A stretch of 64,000 nucleotides of DNA, taken from contig NZ_KN676114.1 of assembly GCF_000802185.1 (NCBI RefSeq), forward strand, positions 1,051 through 65,050, written 5' to 3'. Each line of letters starts with the position of its first letter. The stretch's first letter is position 1. Made by a program: the position numbers and the translations under genes. This stretch comes from Belnapia sp. F-4-1 (lineage in GTDB: Bacteria > Pseudomonadota > Alphaproteobacteria > Acetobacterales > Acetobacteraceae). Below are positions 1 through 8,064 of the stretch, one piece after another. The notes beneath the pieces are model-generated. The model was given only the letters and a program-made list of their open reading frames with translations. It did not search any database and was not told where the DNA came from.

Positions 1-531
1 TCGTCGCGTCGGCTGATGTGAATTCTCGGCCCGGTTATTAAGGCCCTTGTGCTGGCGATGCTCGACCCCAGGCATCACCTCCCGTTTGGCTGCCCCGTAG
101 CTTGGGAGCTTGTCAGTGACCATGACGCGTGGCGCCCGACATTGCCGCTTCAGCAGCTTGCGCAGCAGGCGCTTGGCGGAACGCTTGTCGCGTCGGCTCT
201 GCACCAGCACGTCGAGCACCACCCCGGTTTGGTCCACGGCACGCCAGAGCCAGTGCTGCACCCCAGCGATCTTGGCCGCTACCTCGTCAAGGTGCCACTT
301 GTCTCCGGCACGGGGCAGCCGCCGCCGGATGCGACAGGCGAACTCCCGGCCGAACTTGAGCGCCCACTGCCGCACCGTCTCGTGGCTGACCACGATGCCG
401 CGCGCTGCCAACATCTCCTCGACCATGCGCAGGCTGAGTGGGAAGCGGAAATACAGCCACACCGCCTGGCTGATGACCTCGGCCGGGAAGCGATAGCCGG
501 CATATAGGGACTTGATGGCTGGCGGGCTCAT
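1..531 (-). CDS. IS6-family transposase, 3' end outside the window
   Basis: DDE transposase of the IS6 family. The ATG at 531 begins MSPPAIKSLYAGYRFPAEVI, and the glutamine that is a stop codon in the 21888 copy is CAG here, so this copy is open through the visible 177 codons. The usual IS6 landmarks are present: the KWHLDEV stretch with the first catalytic Asp, the LWRAVDQ strand, and the TDKLPSY second-Asp region. The catalytic Glu region (NRAENSH) lies just at the window edge. Likely the functional member of the alpha subtype here. Confidence 0.85.
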   Translation of the reverse strand, partial: MSPPAIKSLYAGYRFPAEVISQAVWLYFRFPLSLRMVEEMLAARGIVVSHETVRQWALKFGREFACRIRRRLPRAGDKWHLDEVAAKIAGVQHWLWRAVDQTGVVLDVLVQSRRDKRSAKRLLRKLLKRQCRAPRVMVTDKLPSYGAAKREVMPGVEHRQHKGLNNRAENSHQPTRR

Positions 532-589
532 TTCGGCCGTCTACCGGACCGAACCCGGCCAGCCAAGCCCCGCTTAACCTGACGGTGCC
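1..589 (-). mobile_element. IS6-family element (subtype alpha), partial at window edge
   Basis: The start-codon-side part of an IS6-type element whose other end lies outside the window. The terminal repeat begins GGCACCGTCAG (read on the minus strand from 589). The shared sequence is almost identical to the copy at 21830-22668 (I count about three differences), in opposite orientation. It has inserted into a secreted-protein gene (590-678). Confidence 0.85.
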
Positions 590-678
590 CCTGACGCGAC
601 TGCCTCCATGGTGATGGCCAGGGCGGCGCCGCCGAGCAAGCGGCGGCGCGAAGGACCGGCCCCAATGATCGTCTCCAC
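590..678 (-). pseudogene. 5' fragment of a Tat-exported protein cut by IS6
   Basis: A GTG at 678 with AAGGA eight bases upstream opens a frame reading METIIGAGPSRRRLLGGAAL, a classic twin-arginine signal (RRRLLGG) followed by a hydrophobic stretch and a small-residue region. After about 29 codons the frame runs into the IS6 end at 589. It lies about 115 bp downstream of the cupin gene on the same strand, so it may have been the next gene of that transcript. The identity of the exported protein cannot be told. Confidence 0.55.
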
Positions 679-794
679 TGTTGTCGTCCTTGTTGGAGGA
701 AATGTGCCGTCGCCGCTTCGGTCGAACGTAGGAACATGGACCCGCACGTCGGCGTCAGGACGCTGCCATTGAAGCCGGCCATTATCGCCACTGG

Positions 795-1205
795 TCAGTA
801 GGGCAGCACTAGGTTCCTTTCGCCGGTGTCCACGACGAAGACGGCGAGCAGCTTCGCGGATTCGGTCGTACTCGCGTTGCGGCTCACTGCGTGCCGGTCG
901 CCTGGGTTTTCGGAGAAGTTCTGCCCGGACCGGTACACCGTCTCGGCACCATCGTTCACTTGGCTGACGATGGTACCCTCAAGAACAGTTGCGTAGATGA
1001 AGGCCGAGCTTGGATGCCGGTGGGCCGCCGAGGAGCCACCCGGCCCATATTCGACCAGCACGCCCACGAGGCTCTTGCCGGGTACGTTTGGCAGCGGGTG
1101 CTCATAGACCTTGGTAACCTTGGCCTCCCCGGGCCCGGCAGCGAATGCCGAAGACATGGCAAGGACCGTCGTAGCCACAGCGGCAAGGAGGGAGTTTCGG
1201 AGCAT
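795..1205 (-). CDS. Secreted cupin-domain protein
   Basis: 136 residues: a Sec signal peptide (about 1-22, ending AFA) and a single small cupin barrel. The metal-site motif is visible as AAHRHPSSAFIYATVLEG, and a later His sits in the GDRHAVSRNAS stretch. Start ATG has AAGGA nine bases upstream. Single-domain periplasmic cupins of this kind are common next to ECF sigma genes; the substrate is unknown. A perfect ECF41-type promoter on the same strand lies at 1460-1486, so I infer that the divergent sigma factor controls it. The next same-strand gene (590-678) was destroyed by IS6. Confidence 0.8.
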   Translation of the reverse strand: MLRNSLLAAVATTVLAMSSAFAAGPGEAKVTKVYEHPLPNVPGKSLVGVLVEYGPGGSSAAHRHPSSAFIYATVLEGTIVSQVNDGAETVYRSGQNFSENPGDRHAVSRNASTTESAKLLAVFVVDTGERNLVLPY

Positions 1206-1294
1206 GCTAAAGTTCCTTTTTCAGGTGAACAGGAAGGAATGGTGGTGTCTGTCGCGGCTGACCACGACCGTGGACAAAATGTCGGGCGGGGCCT

Positions 1295-1402
1295 TCAACG
1301 CTCGGGGTCGAGGGCGCCGAAGCACCTCGTGATGCTTGCGACGCAGCCGCTGCACAGTTCTCGGACCAACAAGGCCACCGCCTCGACCAACATGATGCTC
1401 AT
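1295..1402 (-). CDS. Possible 35-residue leader ORF
   Basis: Small ORF between the minus-strand ECF41 promoter and the cupin gene. It starts MSIMLVEAVALLVRE, has a GAGG-containing purine stretch just before the ATG, and contains three Cys residues in the middle. No homology recognised; it may be a chance ORF in the 5' leader of the cupin mRNA. Confidence 0.2.
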   Translation of the reverse strand: MSIMLVEAVALLVRELCSGCVASITRCFGALDPER

Positions 1403-1459
1403 CTGCCTCGTCCTCGCTTCTCGCCACGTTCCATCGGAAATCGCTGGCTTACTTGATAG

Positions 1460-1486
1460 GACGAGTGGGAGACGGCGGATGTGACA
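1460..1486 (-). promoter_or_regulatory. ECF41-type promoter toward the cupin gene
   Basis: On the minus strand TGTCACA, then exactly 16 bases, then CGTC. This matches the published ECF41 consensus (TGTCACA-N16-CGTC) at every defined position. It faces the cupin gene; the predicted leader is about 250 nt. Confidence 0.75.
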
Positions 1487-1781
1487 TGCCATCGGCAATT
1501 TTCTTCAGGCGCCGAGGGCTGCGCTTGGAGTCCGGCGAGGGGTACCATTCGGTCAGGTGGAGATTTAAAACCCCAAAGAGATTGAACGTGGACTGGTCAA
1601 GACCGCCCAGGAGGTCGAGGTTCGTCGCGCAACTAGGGCTGGTCTTCCGACCCCAATGGCGATGGTGCGTCCCATGACGCCGCAGGTCTTCGCCCCGTTC
1701 CCGCAGGATCGCGCCGGATGGTCTCATGGCGCAACCGCCTGCCAGTCTCTTTCCTTACCCGGGAAAAATCTCAGCGGGTCG

Positions 1782-1808
1782 CGTCACATCCGGTGTTGCC
1801 ACCTCGTC
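1782..1808 (+). promoter_or_regulatory. ECF41-type promoter of the CMD-sigma operon
   Basis: CGTCACA (1782-1788), 16-bp spacer, CGTC (1805-1808): ECF41 consensus with one mismatch in the first base of the -35 box. It lies about 30 bp before the ATG at 1840, an arrangement that implies autoregulation by the sigma factor of the same operon. Confidence 0.75.
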
Positions 1809-1839
1809 TTATGGGCGGAACCCTAGAGAGGATGCCCTT

Positions 1840-2301
1840 ATGACGCCCCGCCTGAACTATTTTGCCGCCGCGCCCAAGCTTCTGCAGGCCATGATGGCCC
1901 TGGAGAAGGCCGTGATCTCCAGCGGCCTGGAGCATGGCCTGATCGAGCTGGTGAAGACCCGCGCTTCTCAGATCAATGGCTGTGCCTTCTGCATCGACAT
2001 GCACACGCGCGACGCCTTGAAGGCTGGCGAAAGCCCGACGCGGCTTTTCCTGCTGGATGCTTGGCGCGAAGCGCCGCACTACACGGACCGTGAGCGCGCA
2101 GCCCTGGCCTGGACTGAGGCCCTGACGCTGGTCGCCGAAACCCATGCGCCGGACGAAGCGTATGAGGGGCTGCGGTTCCACTTCTCCGACGAGGAGATCG
2201 TGCAGCTGTCGGTCCTGATCGGCACCATCAACGCCTGGAACCGTCTGGCGATCGGCTTCCGCAGCGTTCCCGACCAGCTCCCTGTCGCGGCGGCTGCCTG
2301 A
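1840..2301 (+). CDS. Carboxymuconolactone decarboxylase / AhpD-family protein
   Basis: 153 residues. The family signature is clear: KTRASQINGCAFCIDMHTRDA, giving the redox CxxC pair C48/C51 and H55, the arrangement of the AhpD-like peroxidase subset rather than of true decarboxylases. Start ATG 1840 was chosen over upstream starts because GAGAGGA precedes it and it directly follows the ECF41 promoter. The stop is two bases before the sigma gene, so translation is probably coupled. CMD-family genes are the most frequent partner of ECF41 sigma factors; the role is thought to be a redox or small-molecule response, not proven. Confidence 0.9.
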   Translation: MTPRLNYFAAAPKLLQAMMALEKAVISSGLEHGLIELVKTRASQINGCAFCIDMHTRDALKAGESPTRLFLLDAWREAPHYTDRERAALAWTEALTLVAETHAPDEAYEGLRFHFSDEEIVQLSVLIGTINAWNRLAIGFRSVPDQLPVAAAA

Positions 2302-2303
2302 CC

Positions 2304-3239
2304 GTGACCGGCGAGCCCGATCCCACGGAGCATTTTATCCCGTTGCATGCCGAGCTGATCGGGCTCGCCTACCGCATGACCGGTTCTTTCGCTACGGCGG
2401 AGGATATTGCTCAGGAAGCTTTCTTGCGCTGGAACGCCGCCGACCGGGCGCAGATCGAGATCCCTCGTGCCTGGTTGCTGAAGACTGCGGCGCGGCTGAG
2501 CCTCGATCACCTGAAGTCCGCCCGGCACCGGCGCGAAACCTATGTCGGTCCGTGGCTGCCCGAACCCATGCTGGAAACAGAAGAGCCACCCCAACAGGCC
2601 GCTCATGAGCAGGCGCAGGACATTTCAGTTGCATTCCTGCTCACCCTGCAGCGCCTTTCCCCGGCTGAGCGCGCCGCGTTCATCCTGCACGACCTGTTTG
2701 AAACGTCCTTCGCCGAGATCGCGTCCCTTCTCGGCCGGAGCGAGGCCGCGTGCCGCCAGCTAGCCACCCGCGCCCGAATGCATCTCGGTGAAGCCCAGCC
2801 CCGCCACACCGTGACCAAGGAACAAGCGGAGCGCATCGCCCGAGCCTTCTTTGCCGCCTCGCGCGACGGGGACGAAGTTGTCCTGCGCCAAATCCTGGCC
2901 GGCGAGGTGATCCTACACACAGATGGCGGTGGTATTCGCAACGCCGCCTTGAACCTGATTAGGGGCGCTGAGAAGGTTACTCGCTTTTTTGCCGGTCTGT
3001 CCCGCAAGGGCCGACAGGCACGCGTGCCCCTGCTCCATCTCGGTCGTATCAACAGTTTGCCGGGCTACATCACCCTCGAGGCCGATGGTCTGCCGCAAAC
3101 CACGGCCCTGGACATAAAAAATGGGAGAATCGTCGCGATTTACATCGTGCGGAATCCAGAGAAGCTAGGTGCGGTACAGGCAAGATTGAGCGCCGAAGTT
3201 GCTACTGTTCAGCAGGGCATCGCTCCAATCGCTGAATGA
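2304..3239 (+). CDS. ECF41-family RNA polymerase sigma factor
   Basis: 311 residues, long for an ECF sigma. Region 2 lies at about 10-75, region 4 at about 110-165, and a SnoaL-like C-terminal domain at about 175-300. ECF41 hallmarks are visible: WLPEP (84-88) in the linker, DGGG (207-210) and NPEKL (284-288) in the extension; the latter two replace an anti-sigma factor as built-in regulator in studied members. GTG start two bases after the CMD stop, consistent with coupling. No anti-sigma gene follows, as expected. The two matching promoters at 1460-1486 and 1782-1808 define a small local regulon. Confidence 0.93.
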   Translation: MTGEPDPTEHFIPLHAELIGLAYRMTGSFATAEDIAQEAFLRWNAADRAQIEIPRAWLLKTAARLSLDHLKSARHRRETYVGPWLPEPMLETEEPPQQAAHEQAQDISVAFLLTLQRLSPAERAAFILHDLFETSFAEIASLLGRSEAACRQLATRARMHLGEAQPRHTVTKEQAERIARAFFAASRDGDEVVLRQILAGEVILHTDGGGIRNAALNLIRGAEKVTRFFAGLSRKGRQARVPLLHLGRINSLPGYITLEADGLPQTTALDIKNGRIVAIYIVRNPEKLGAVQARLSAEVATVQQGIAPIAE

Positions 3240-3270
3240 ATCAAGTTTGTCTCAGATCGAAGTTGGCCAC

Positions 3271-3450
3271 TTAAGCAGCGCGACAGAGGGCGTAAGCAAT
3301 GCCTTGGCGGAAGGCAGGCGGGAGTTTCGTAGCGACGAGGGAGTGGCGGGACAGTGCGGAACGCTGATCACTCCAGATTTCCCACAGTACGGCGGCAAGG
3401 CTGTCGGCAAAGGCGAGCCGCTGCTCGTGGTACAGGCACTGTGACCTGCC
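3271..3450 (-). pseudogene. 3' fragment of an unidentified gene, cut by an IS
   Basis: The minus strand is open for about 59 codons from the IS boundary near 3450 to a TAA at 3271, reading LYHEQRLAFADSLAAVLWEI and ending AYALCRAA. Composition is that of a real soluble protein C-terminus. It has no start and is convergent with the sigma gene. I do not recognise the family. Confidence 0.4.
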
Positions 3451-3934
3451 CTTGCTTTGTTGAAACCCTTGGCTAAGTCTGGCGATTGGACTGGCGTTCG
3501 ACGGAGCTGGGGTGCAAGCGATGCGAGGATGTCGAAGTCGGCGGTGCGAGTTGCCCGCGAGGCGCTAGCGGCGGGCCGGGCAGCCCTGCCGGAGTATGGC
3601 AGCCGCTTTTCGCGGCGGGACTACACGCAAGCCCAGCTTTTTGCCCTTCTCGTGCTGCGCCAGTTCCTCCGGACCGACTACCGGGGCGTTGTGGTGCTCG
3701 TCGCGAAGTGGGCGGAACTGCGCCGCGCGCTCGGCCTCTCGAAGGTGCCGCACTACTCGACGCTCGCCTATGCTTCGCACCGGATCCTCGCTGACGCCGA
3801 GGCTGGGGGGCCTACCGCGAGGCTCAGGCCGTGGTGACCCGGCGTGCCAGCGGGCACGACCTGATCGACGCCGCCCCCGTCGCGGCGGTGGATGCGACTG
3901 GCCTCGAGACGCGGCACGTCAGCGCCTATTTTGG

Positions 3935-3942
3935 GCTGCGGC
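3935..3942. repeat. Left target-site duplication of IS66 (GCTGCGGC)
   Basis: Eight bases identical to 6412-6419, directly abutting the GTAAG terminus. Confidence 0.9.
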
Positions 3943-3972
3943 GTAAGAGTCCGGTGACGCGACGACCGAGTG

Positions 3973-5472
3973 TCAGCTTGCTGCGGCAGCTGCGTCGCTT
4001 GGCAGGTTCCGCGACAGGAACTCGACGACCCGACTGACAAGATGGTCGGCGATGCGCTCCAGCACGCGGCGGAGGTAGGCCTCCGAGTCGAGGCCGTTGA
4101 GCTTGGCGGTGGCGATCAGCGAGGCGATTGCCGCAGCACGGTGGCCGCCGGTGTTGGAGCCTGCAAACAGCCAGTTCTTCCGGCCGAGGGCGAGCGGCCG
4201 GATGGCCCGCTCGACTGGGTTGTTATCCGCCCCCGGCCTGCCGTCCGCGACGTAGCGTGTCAGCGCGTCCCATCGGCTGAGGGCATAGCGGATGGCCACG
4301 GCCAAGTCGCTGTGCCCGGAGACCCGGGCGAGGGTCGCGTCGAGCCAGGTGCGCAGGCCCTCGAGGATCGGCCCCGCCCTCGCTTGGCGCTGCTTGGCCC
4401 GCTCATCGGGCGGCTGGCCACGGATGTCCTGCTCGATGGTGTAAAGCAGGCCGATGCGGCGCACCGCCTCGGTCGCCAGCGGCACTTGGCCGGTGGCGTG
4501 CAACTCGAAGAAGTAGCGCCGGACATGCGCCCAGCACGCGGCCTCCTGCACCTGGCCGCCGTCGTACAGGCCGTCGAACCCACTGTAGCCGTCGGCCTGC
4601 AGCACGCCGCGGAACCCGGCGAGGTGCGCTTTGGGATGCTCGGCCCGGCGGTCCGGACTGTAGCGGTAGAGCACGGCGGGCGGGATCGTGCTGCCATGCG
4701 GCCGCTCATCGCGCAGATAGACCCAGAGCCTGCCGGTGCTGGTCCTGCCGAGACCAGGGGCGAGGACCGGCACCGGCGTGTCGTCAGCATGTAGCACAGC
4801 GCCCGCCAGGACATGCTGGGCCAAGACGTCCAGCAGCGGCCGCAGCAGTGCCGCCGACTGGCCGACCCAATCGGCCAGGGTCGAGCGCTGCAGGTCGACG
4901 CCGTCCCGGGCATAGATCTCGCTCTGCCGGTACAGCGGCAAGTGGTCGGCGTATTTGGCCACCAGCACATGGGCCAGCAGCCCCGCCGTGGCCCGGCCGC
5001 GACGGATCGGCAGGCTCGGCGCCGGGGCCTGGGTGATGGCCTCGCAGCCGCGGCAGGAGAACTTCGGCCGCACGTGCCTGAGCACCCGAAACCGGCCCGG
5101 CACGTAATCCAGCACCTCGGTCACGTCCTCGCCGAGGCGGCGCAGCGTGCCGCCGCAGACCGCGCAGGCATGGGCCTCCTTGCCGTGCTCCACCACCTCG
5201 CGCGGCAGGTGCTCGGGCAACGGCCGCTGGGCAGGCTTGCGGCGCTCCGGCCTGGCCGCGGCGTCCGCCGGATCCTCGGCGGGTGGCGGGGTGGGCGCCT
5301 CCGTCTCCAGCTCCTCGAGCGCCGGTTCCAGCTGGTCCGCCTCGGCCGACAGCCGCTCCGACGATCGGCCGAACTGCAGGCGCCGCAGCCGGGCCAGCTG
5401 GAGCCGGAGCCGCTCGATCAGCGTGCGCTGATCGGCCAGCGCCTCAGCCTGCGCCAGCACGATGGCGCGCAA
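3973..5472 (-). CDS. tnpC: IS66 transposase TnpC
   Basis: About 500 residues: N-terminal coiled-coil and basic helix (LRRLQFGRSSERL), Cys-rich zinc-binding region (CAVCGGTL and FSCRGCE), then the DDE transposase core with HADDTPVPV (first Asp), LQADGYSGFDGLY (second Asp) and DNNPVERAIRPLALGRKNWL (Glu). It ends with the conserved IS66 C-terminal tail. The TTG at 5472 is only the first available start in the open frame; the family start is probably some ten codons upstream in ALPDDADALRAIV, so the true start is uncertain. Confidence 0.92.
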   Translation of the reverse strand: MRAIVLAQAEALADQRTLIERLRLQLARLRRLQFGRSSERLSAEADQLEPALEELETEAPTPPPAEDPADAAARPERRKPAQRPLPEHLPREVVEHGKEAHACAVCGGTLRRLGEDVTEVLDYVPGRFRVLRHVRPKFSCRGCEAITQAPAPSLPIRRGRATAGLLAHVLVAKYADHLPLYRQSEIYARDGVDLQRSTLADWVGQSAALLRPLLDVLAQHVLAGAVLHADDTPVPVLAPGLGRTSTGRLWVYLRDERPHGSTIPPAVLYRYSPDRRAEHPKAHLAGFRGVLQADGYSGFDGLYDGGQVQEAACWAHVRRYFFELHATGQVPLATEAVRRIGLLYTIEQDIRGQPPDERAKQRQARAGPILEGLRTWLDATLARVSGHSDLAVAIRYALSRWDALTRYVADGRPGADNNPVERAIRPLALGRKNWLFAGSNTGGHRAAAIASLIATAKLNGLDSEAYLRRVLERIADHLVSRVVEFLSRNLPSDAAAAAS

Positions 5473-5571
5473 CGCGTCGGCGTCATCGGGCAGGGCGGCA
5501 AGATCGAGGACTACGACAGCATGATGTTCGACACCGCGCGTCGTGCCGAATGAATCTCGTGCGAGCCAGTG

Positions 5572-5922
5572 CTATCCCGCCATCTCCGGCCGCCAGGTGC
5601 GGGTGGGCATGCGCCAGTCGATGCCCTCCAGCAGCATCGAGAGTTGCGCGGGCGTGAGCGACACCACGCCATCCTTGGCCTGCGGCCAGACAAAATGCCC
5701 GCGTTCCAACCGCTTGGCGTAGAGCACCAGGCCCTGGCCGTCCCACCACAGCGCCTTGACCAGATCCCCACGGCGGCCGCGGAACACGAACAACTGCCCG
5801 CTGAACGGGTCCTGCCCGAGCGCCTCCTGCACCTGCCGCGCCAGCCCGTCGAAGCCGCGCCGCATGTCGGTCGGGCCCGCGGCCAACCAGACCCGCACCC
5901 CCGGCGGTGGCCCCGGGATCAC
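5572..5922 (-). CDS. tnpB: IS66 accessory protein TnpB
   Basis: 116 residues with the IS66 Orf2 signature: VWLAAGPTDMRRGFDGLA, FVFRGRRGDLVKALWWDGQG and FVWPQ. The GTG start at 5922 overlaps the tnpA stop by four bases (GTGA), as in most IS66 elements, so the two are translationally coupled. Confidence 0.92.
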   Translation of the reverse strand: MIPGPPPGVRVWLAAGPTDMRRGFDGLARQVQEALGQDPFSGQLFVFRGRRGDLVKALWWDGQGLVLYAKRLERGHFVWPQAKDGVVSLTPAQLSMLLEGIDWRMPTRTWRPEMAG

Positions 5923-6320
5923 CCGCGCAGCGCCGCCAGCACCCGCCGCAGGGCAACGAGGCCGACCTCTTCGCCCATTCGCACCCGGATGCCGTCGGGC
6001 AGCTCGATCTCGATCGCCGCAGCCTTGCGGGATGATGGTGGCGGCGCAGGCTCCGGGTCGGGCAGCACCTCGTCCTGACGACCGGCGACGGTAACGCGGA
6101 CCGGCACGAACTCCGGCGTCGGCTCGGCCACCAGCAGGCCATCCCGAGCCTGGCGCCGCCACTGGAACACCAGGCTGCGGTAGATGCCGTTTCGAGCCGC
6201 CACCTCTGCCACCTGCACGCCCGGTGCATCGCATTCGGCCAGGATGCGGAGCTTGTCGGCCAGGCTCCAACACCGACGCCGCTCACGCCCGGTGATGATC
6301 TCGGCCGTCCCGCTGCCCAT
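5919..6320 (-). CDS. tnpA: IS66 protein TnpA
   Basis: 133 residues from ATG 6320 (MGSGTAEIITGRERRRCWS). Helix-turn-helix region WSLADKLRILAECDAPGVQV followed by VAARNGIYRSLVFQWRRQAR, then a proline-rich linker and the C-terminal IELPDGIRVRMG block seen in IS66 Orf1. A longer frame to 6377 exists, but the ATG at 6320 matches the family start. Confidence 0.88.
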   Translation of the reverse strand: MGSGTAEIITGRERRRCWSLADKLRILAECDAPGVQVAEVAARNGIYRSLVFQWRRQARDGLLVAEPTPEFVPVRVTVAGRQDEVLPDPEPAPPPSSRKAAAIEIELPDGIRVRMGEEVGLVALRRVLAALRG

Positions 6321-6411
6321 GACTTTACAGACGACCTTACGCCCGACGTTAAGGCCCCCAGCCTCAACGGACGCCAAAGACCAGGGAAGGCGATGGAGGC
6401 CGGACGCTTAC

Positions 6412-6419
6412 GCTGCGGC
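6412..6419. repeat. Right target-site duplication of IS66 (GCTGCGGC)
   Basis: Partner of 3935-3942. Removing the element plus one copy restores the LRR codons of the interrupted transposase. Confidence 0.9.
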
Positions 6420-6982
6420 GAGGCGGCGAGGGACATCGCCAACGCGTTTGGCCGAAACTCACCGCCGTAGTCCATGCCCACTCGCACCTCATTCTCGGCG
6501 CGGTGCCCGGCGCTGGCCCGAGCCAAGACTCGCCGGACGTTACCCCGGCCATGCGGCAAGCCGCAGCGCCCATCCGGATCGACACAGCCCTTGGTGATGC
6601 GGGCTACGATGCGGAGCATAACCACCGCCTTTGCCGCGAGTACCTCGGTGTTCGGCAGGCAGTGGTCCGCCTCAACCGCCGCAACACGGGCTGCCGCTGG
6701 CCCAAGACACCCTATCGGCGCGCCATGCGACATCGCTTTCCGAAGACCACCTACAATCAGCGTTGGCACGCGGAGAGCGGTTTCAGCCAGCACAAGCGCC
6801 GCCTCGGATCAGCCTTGACCGCCCGCGGCGACGCTTCCCAGGCACGCGAACTCGTCCTCCGTGTCCTTATCCACAACCTCATGCTCCTCGCCGGAGCCGC
6901 ATGAGCCTTTCAACAGAGCAACTGTCAGTCCGAACCCCGTAAGCTTGGAAAGTTGTACCCAGCCATAGGCGCCGCTTACGGC

Positions 6983-7678
6983 TCAAGCCGGCTCCCATCT
7001 GTTCCGACTGCTGGTGCGGTCCACGACGCGCTTCACCCCTGGTACATTTTCGGCCAGCACATAGAGCGCGCGGCTGACCGCTTCTGAGCGGCTGAAGCCG
7101 AAAATTTCCACCACCCCGTCCTGCACATGCACGGCGGTATGAACCGTGTCCGCCCAAGGTTCTCGCTGCATGGCAGCGATAATGGCGCGGTGGATTTCGT
7201 CGTCGGTGGTGTTATCGGCCTGAGGCAACTCCTGCGAGACGAGAGCGCGGACAAGATCGGAGCGAGCAACGACACCAAGCAGCTTCCCGTCGTCGGTGAT
7301 CGGCACGCGGCGAATTCGATGGTTCTCCATGATGCGGGCAACGTGGGCGGCGCTGTCCCTGGGGCTCGCCGTAACCACTCGCTCGGTCATGACCTCGCTT
7401 GCCTTGACACCGTGGCTTCGGGCGTAACGGTCTGCCCTTCCAACCGGGCTGTCGAACAGACGCGATAACCATCCGGACGGCTGGTCGTCCTCATCGGCCA
7501 AGCGCCGGATCAGATCTGATTCCGTAACGATGCCGAGCAGCGTTCCCGCCGCGTCAGTTACCGCGACAGCGGAAATGCCGCGATCGGAAAACATGCGAGC
7601 GATGGCGGCAACCGGCGTTTCGGACGAGACCGTCGTCATCCCAGCCGTCATTACGTCGCGGGCACAAAGCGAGGTCAT
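6983..7678 (-). CDS. CBS-domain pair plus BON domain protein
   Basis: 231 residues. Two CBS repeats (about 3-60 and 90-150): ARDVMTAGMTTVSSETPVAA and ASEVMTERVVTASPRDSAAH, each followed by the LLGIVTESDLIR / LLGVVARSDLVR strand. A BON domain follows at about 160-225 (DTVHTAVHVQDGVVEIFGF). CBS pairs bind adenosine nucleotides and BON domains often bind membranes; this architecture is common in proteobacterial stress or hypoxia responses. No signal peptide or membrane helix, so likely cytosolic. Start ATG 7678 is set by AAGGAGG seven bases upstream; the longer frame to 7711 lacks one. Neighbours are all IS, so no operon partner. Confidence 0.9.
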   Translation of the reverse strand: MTSLCARDVMTAGMTTVSSETPVAAIARMFSDRGISAVAVTDAAGTLLGIVTESDLIRRLADEDDQPSGWLSRLFDSPVGRADRYARSHGVKASEVMTERVVTASPRDSAAHVARIMENHRIRRVPITDDGKLLGVVARSDLVRALVSQELPQADNTTDDEIHRAIIAAMQREPWADTVHTAVHVQDGVVEIFGFSRSEAVSRALYVLAENVPGVKRVVDRTSSRNRWEPA

Positions 7679-7729
7679 GATGTCCTCCTTGTTCTTGCGC
7701 CTGGGCAGCATGCTCCTTCAGCGAGCGGC

Positions 7730-8064
7730 TGTTCTAGCGCCAACTTGGGGTAGTCAGGGCTATTCATGCTTCGCACCGCTCTTTTTTCATGTGTGGACGG
7801 TCCCCTCGATGCAAGGGCTTTGTGGTGTGATGGCGCCGCGGTCGGGTGCGGTCATGTGTCCGGCCTCGATGTGCGGTACGCATGACCGCGGGCCTTGATG
7901 GAATCCGCGAACCCTGCTCCCAATCAACGGATCGCGCTCAATCGCGCTTTGAAAAACTCGGGTTTGGCAGGGTTTCGGGATCGACCGGTGTTGCCATCAC
8001 TCCGCTTCGCCCTCACGCCCCCATCGGCCGCGGCAGCTCCGATGAGGAAGCTCTACACCCTCGT
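7730..8064. other. Non-coding stretch, probably the long 3' end of IS110
   Basis: No convincing gene. The part next to the transposase stop is probably the long non-coding end of the IS110 element at 8065-9120. The element boundary could not be fixed. Confidence 0.3.

Larger units (their letters stand above)
3943..6411 (-). mobile_element. IS66-family element, complete, 2469 bp
   Basis: Begins GTAAGAGTCCGGT and ends (reverse complement) GTAAGCGTCCGGC, typical IS66 termini. It carries tnpA, tnpB and tnpC in order on the minus strand and is flanked by perfect 8-bp direct repeats GCTGCGGC, the size expected for IS66. All three ORFs are open. This is the cleanest and probably one of the most recent insertions in the window. 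Confidence 0.92.
3529..6904 (+). pseudogene. DDE transposase split by IS66 and frameshifted
   Basis: N-terminal part 3529-3942 starts MSKSAVRVAREALAAG and carries the first catalytic Asp in AVDATGLETRHVS. A run of six G at 3805-3810 shifts the frame. The C-terminal part resumes after the IS66 target duplication with LRRGGEGHRQRVWPKLTAVV and continues through GDAGYDAEHNHRLCREYLGV (second Asp) and the WHAESGFSQHKRRLG region (Glu) to a stop near 6904. Joining the two parts across the GCTGCGGC repeat restores the reading frame, so this was one gene. Family: IS4/IS5-type DDE, subgroup uncertain. Confidence 0.8.
3452..6921 (+). mobile_element. IS4/IS5-superfamily element interrupted by IS66
   Basis: Outer element with imperfect 14-bp terminal repeats, TTGCTTTGTTGAAA at 3452-3465 and TTTCAACAGAGCAA at 6908-6921. 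Without the IS66 and one target repeat it would be about 1.0 kb. Its single transposase gene is split and frameshifted. Confidence 0.7.

Noticed and set aside
3973-5600. Long plus-strand frames opposite IS66 tnpC (for example 3970-4794, 4813-5553)
   Set aside because: Antisense shadows of the transposase gene with no recognisable product.
6937-6980. GTAAGC...GCTTAC inverted repeat, about 40 bp, resembling IS66 ends without an element
   Set aside because: Too short to be an element, and similarity is limited to six bases plus flanks. It may be the hairpin end of the CBS/BON transcript.
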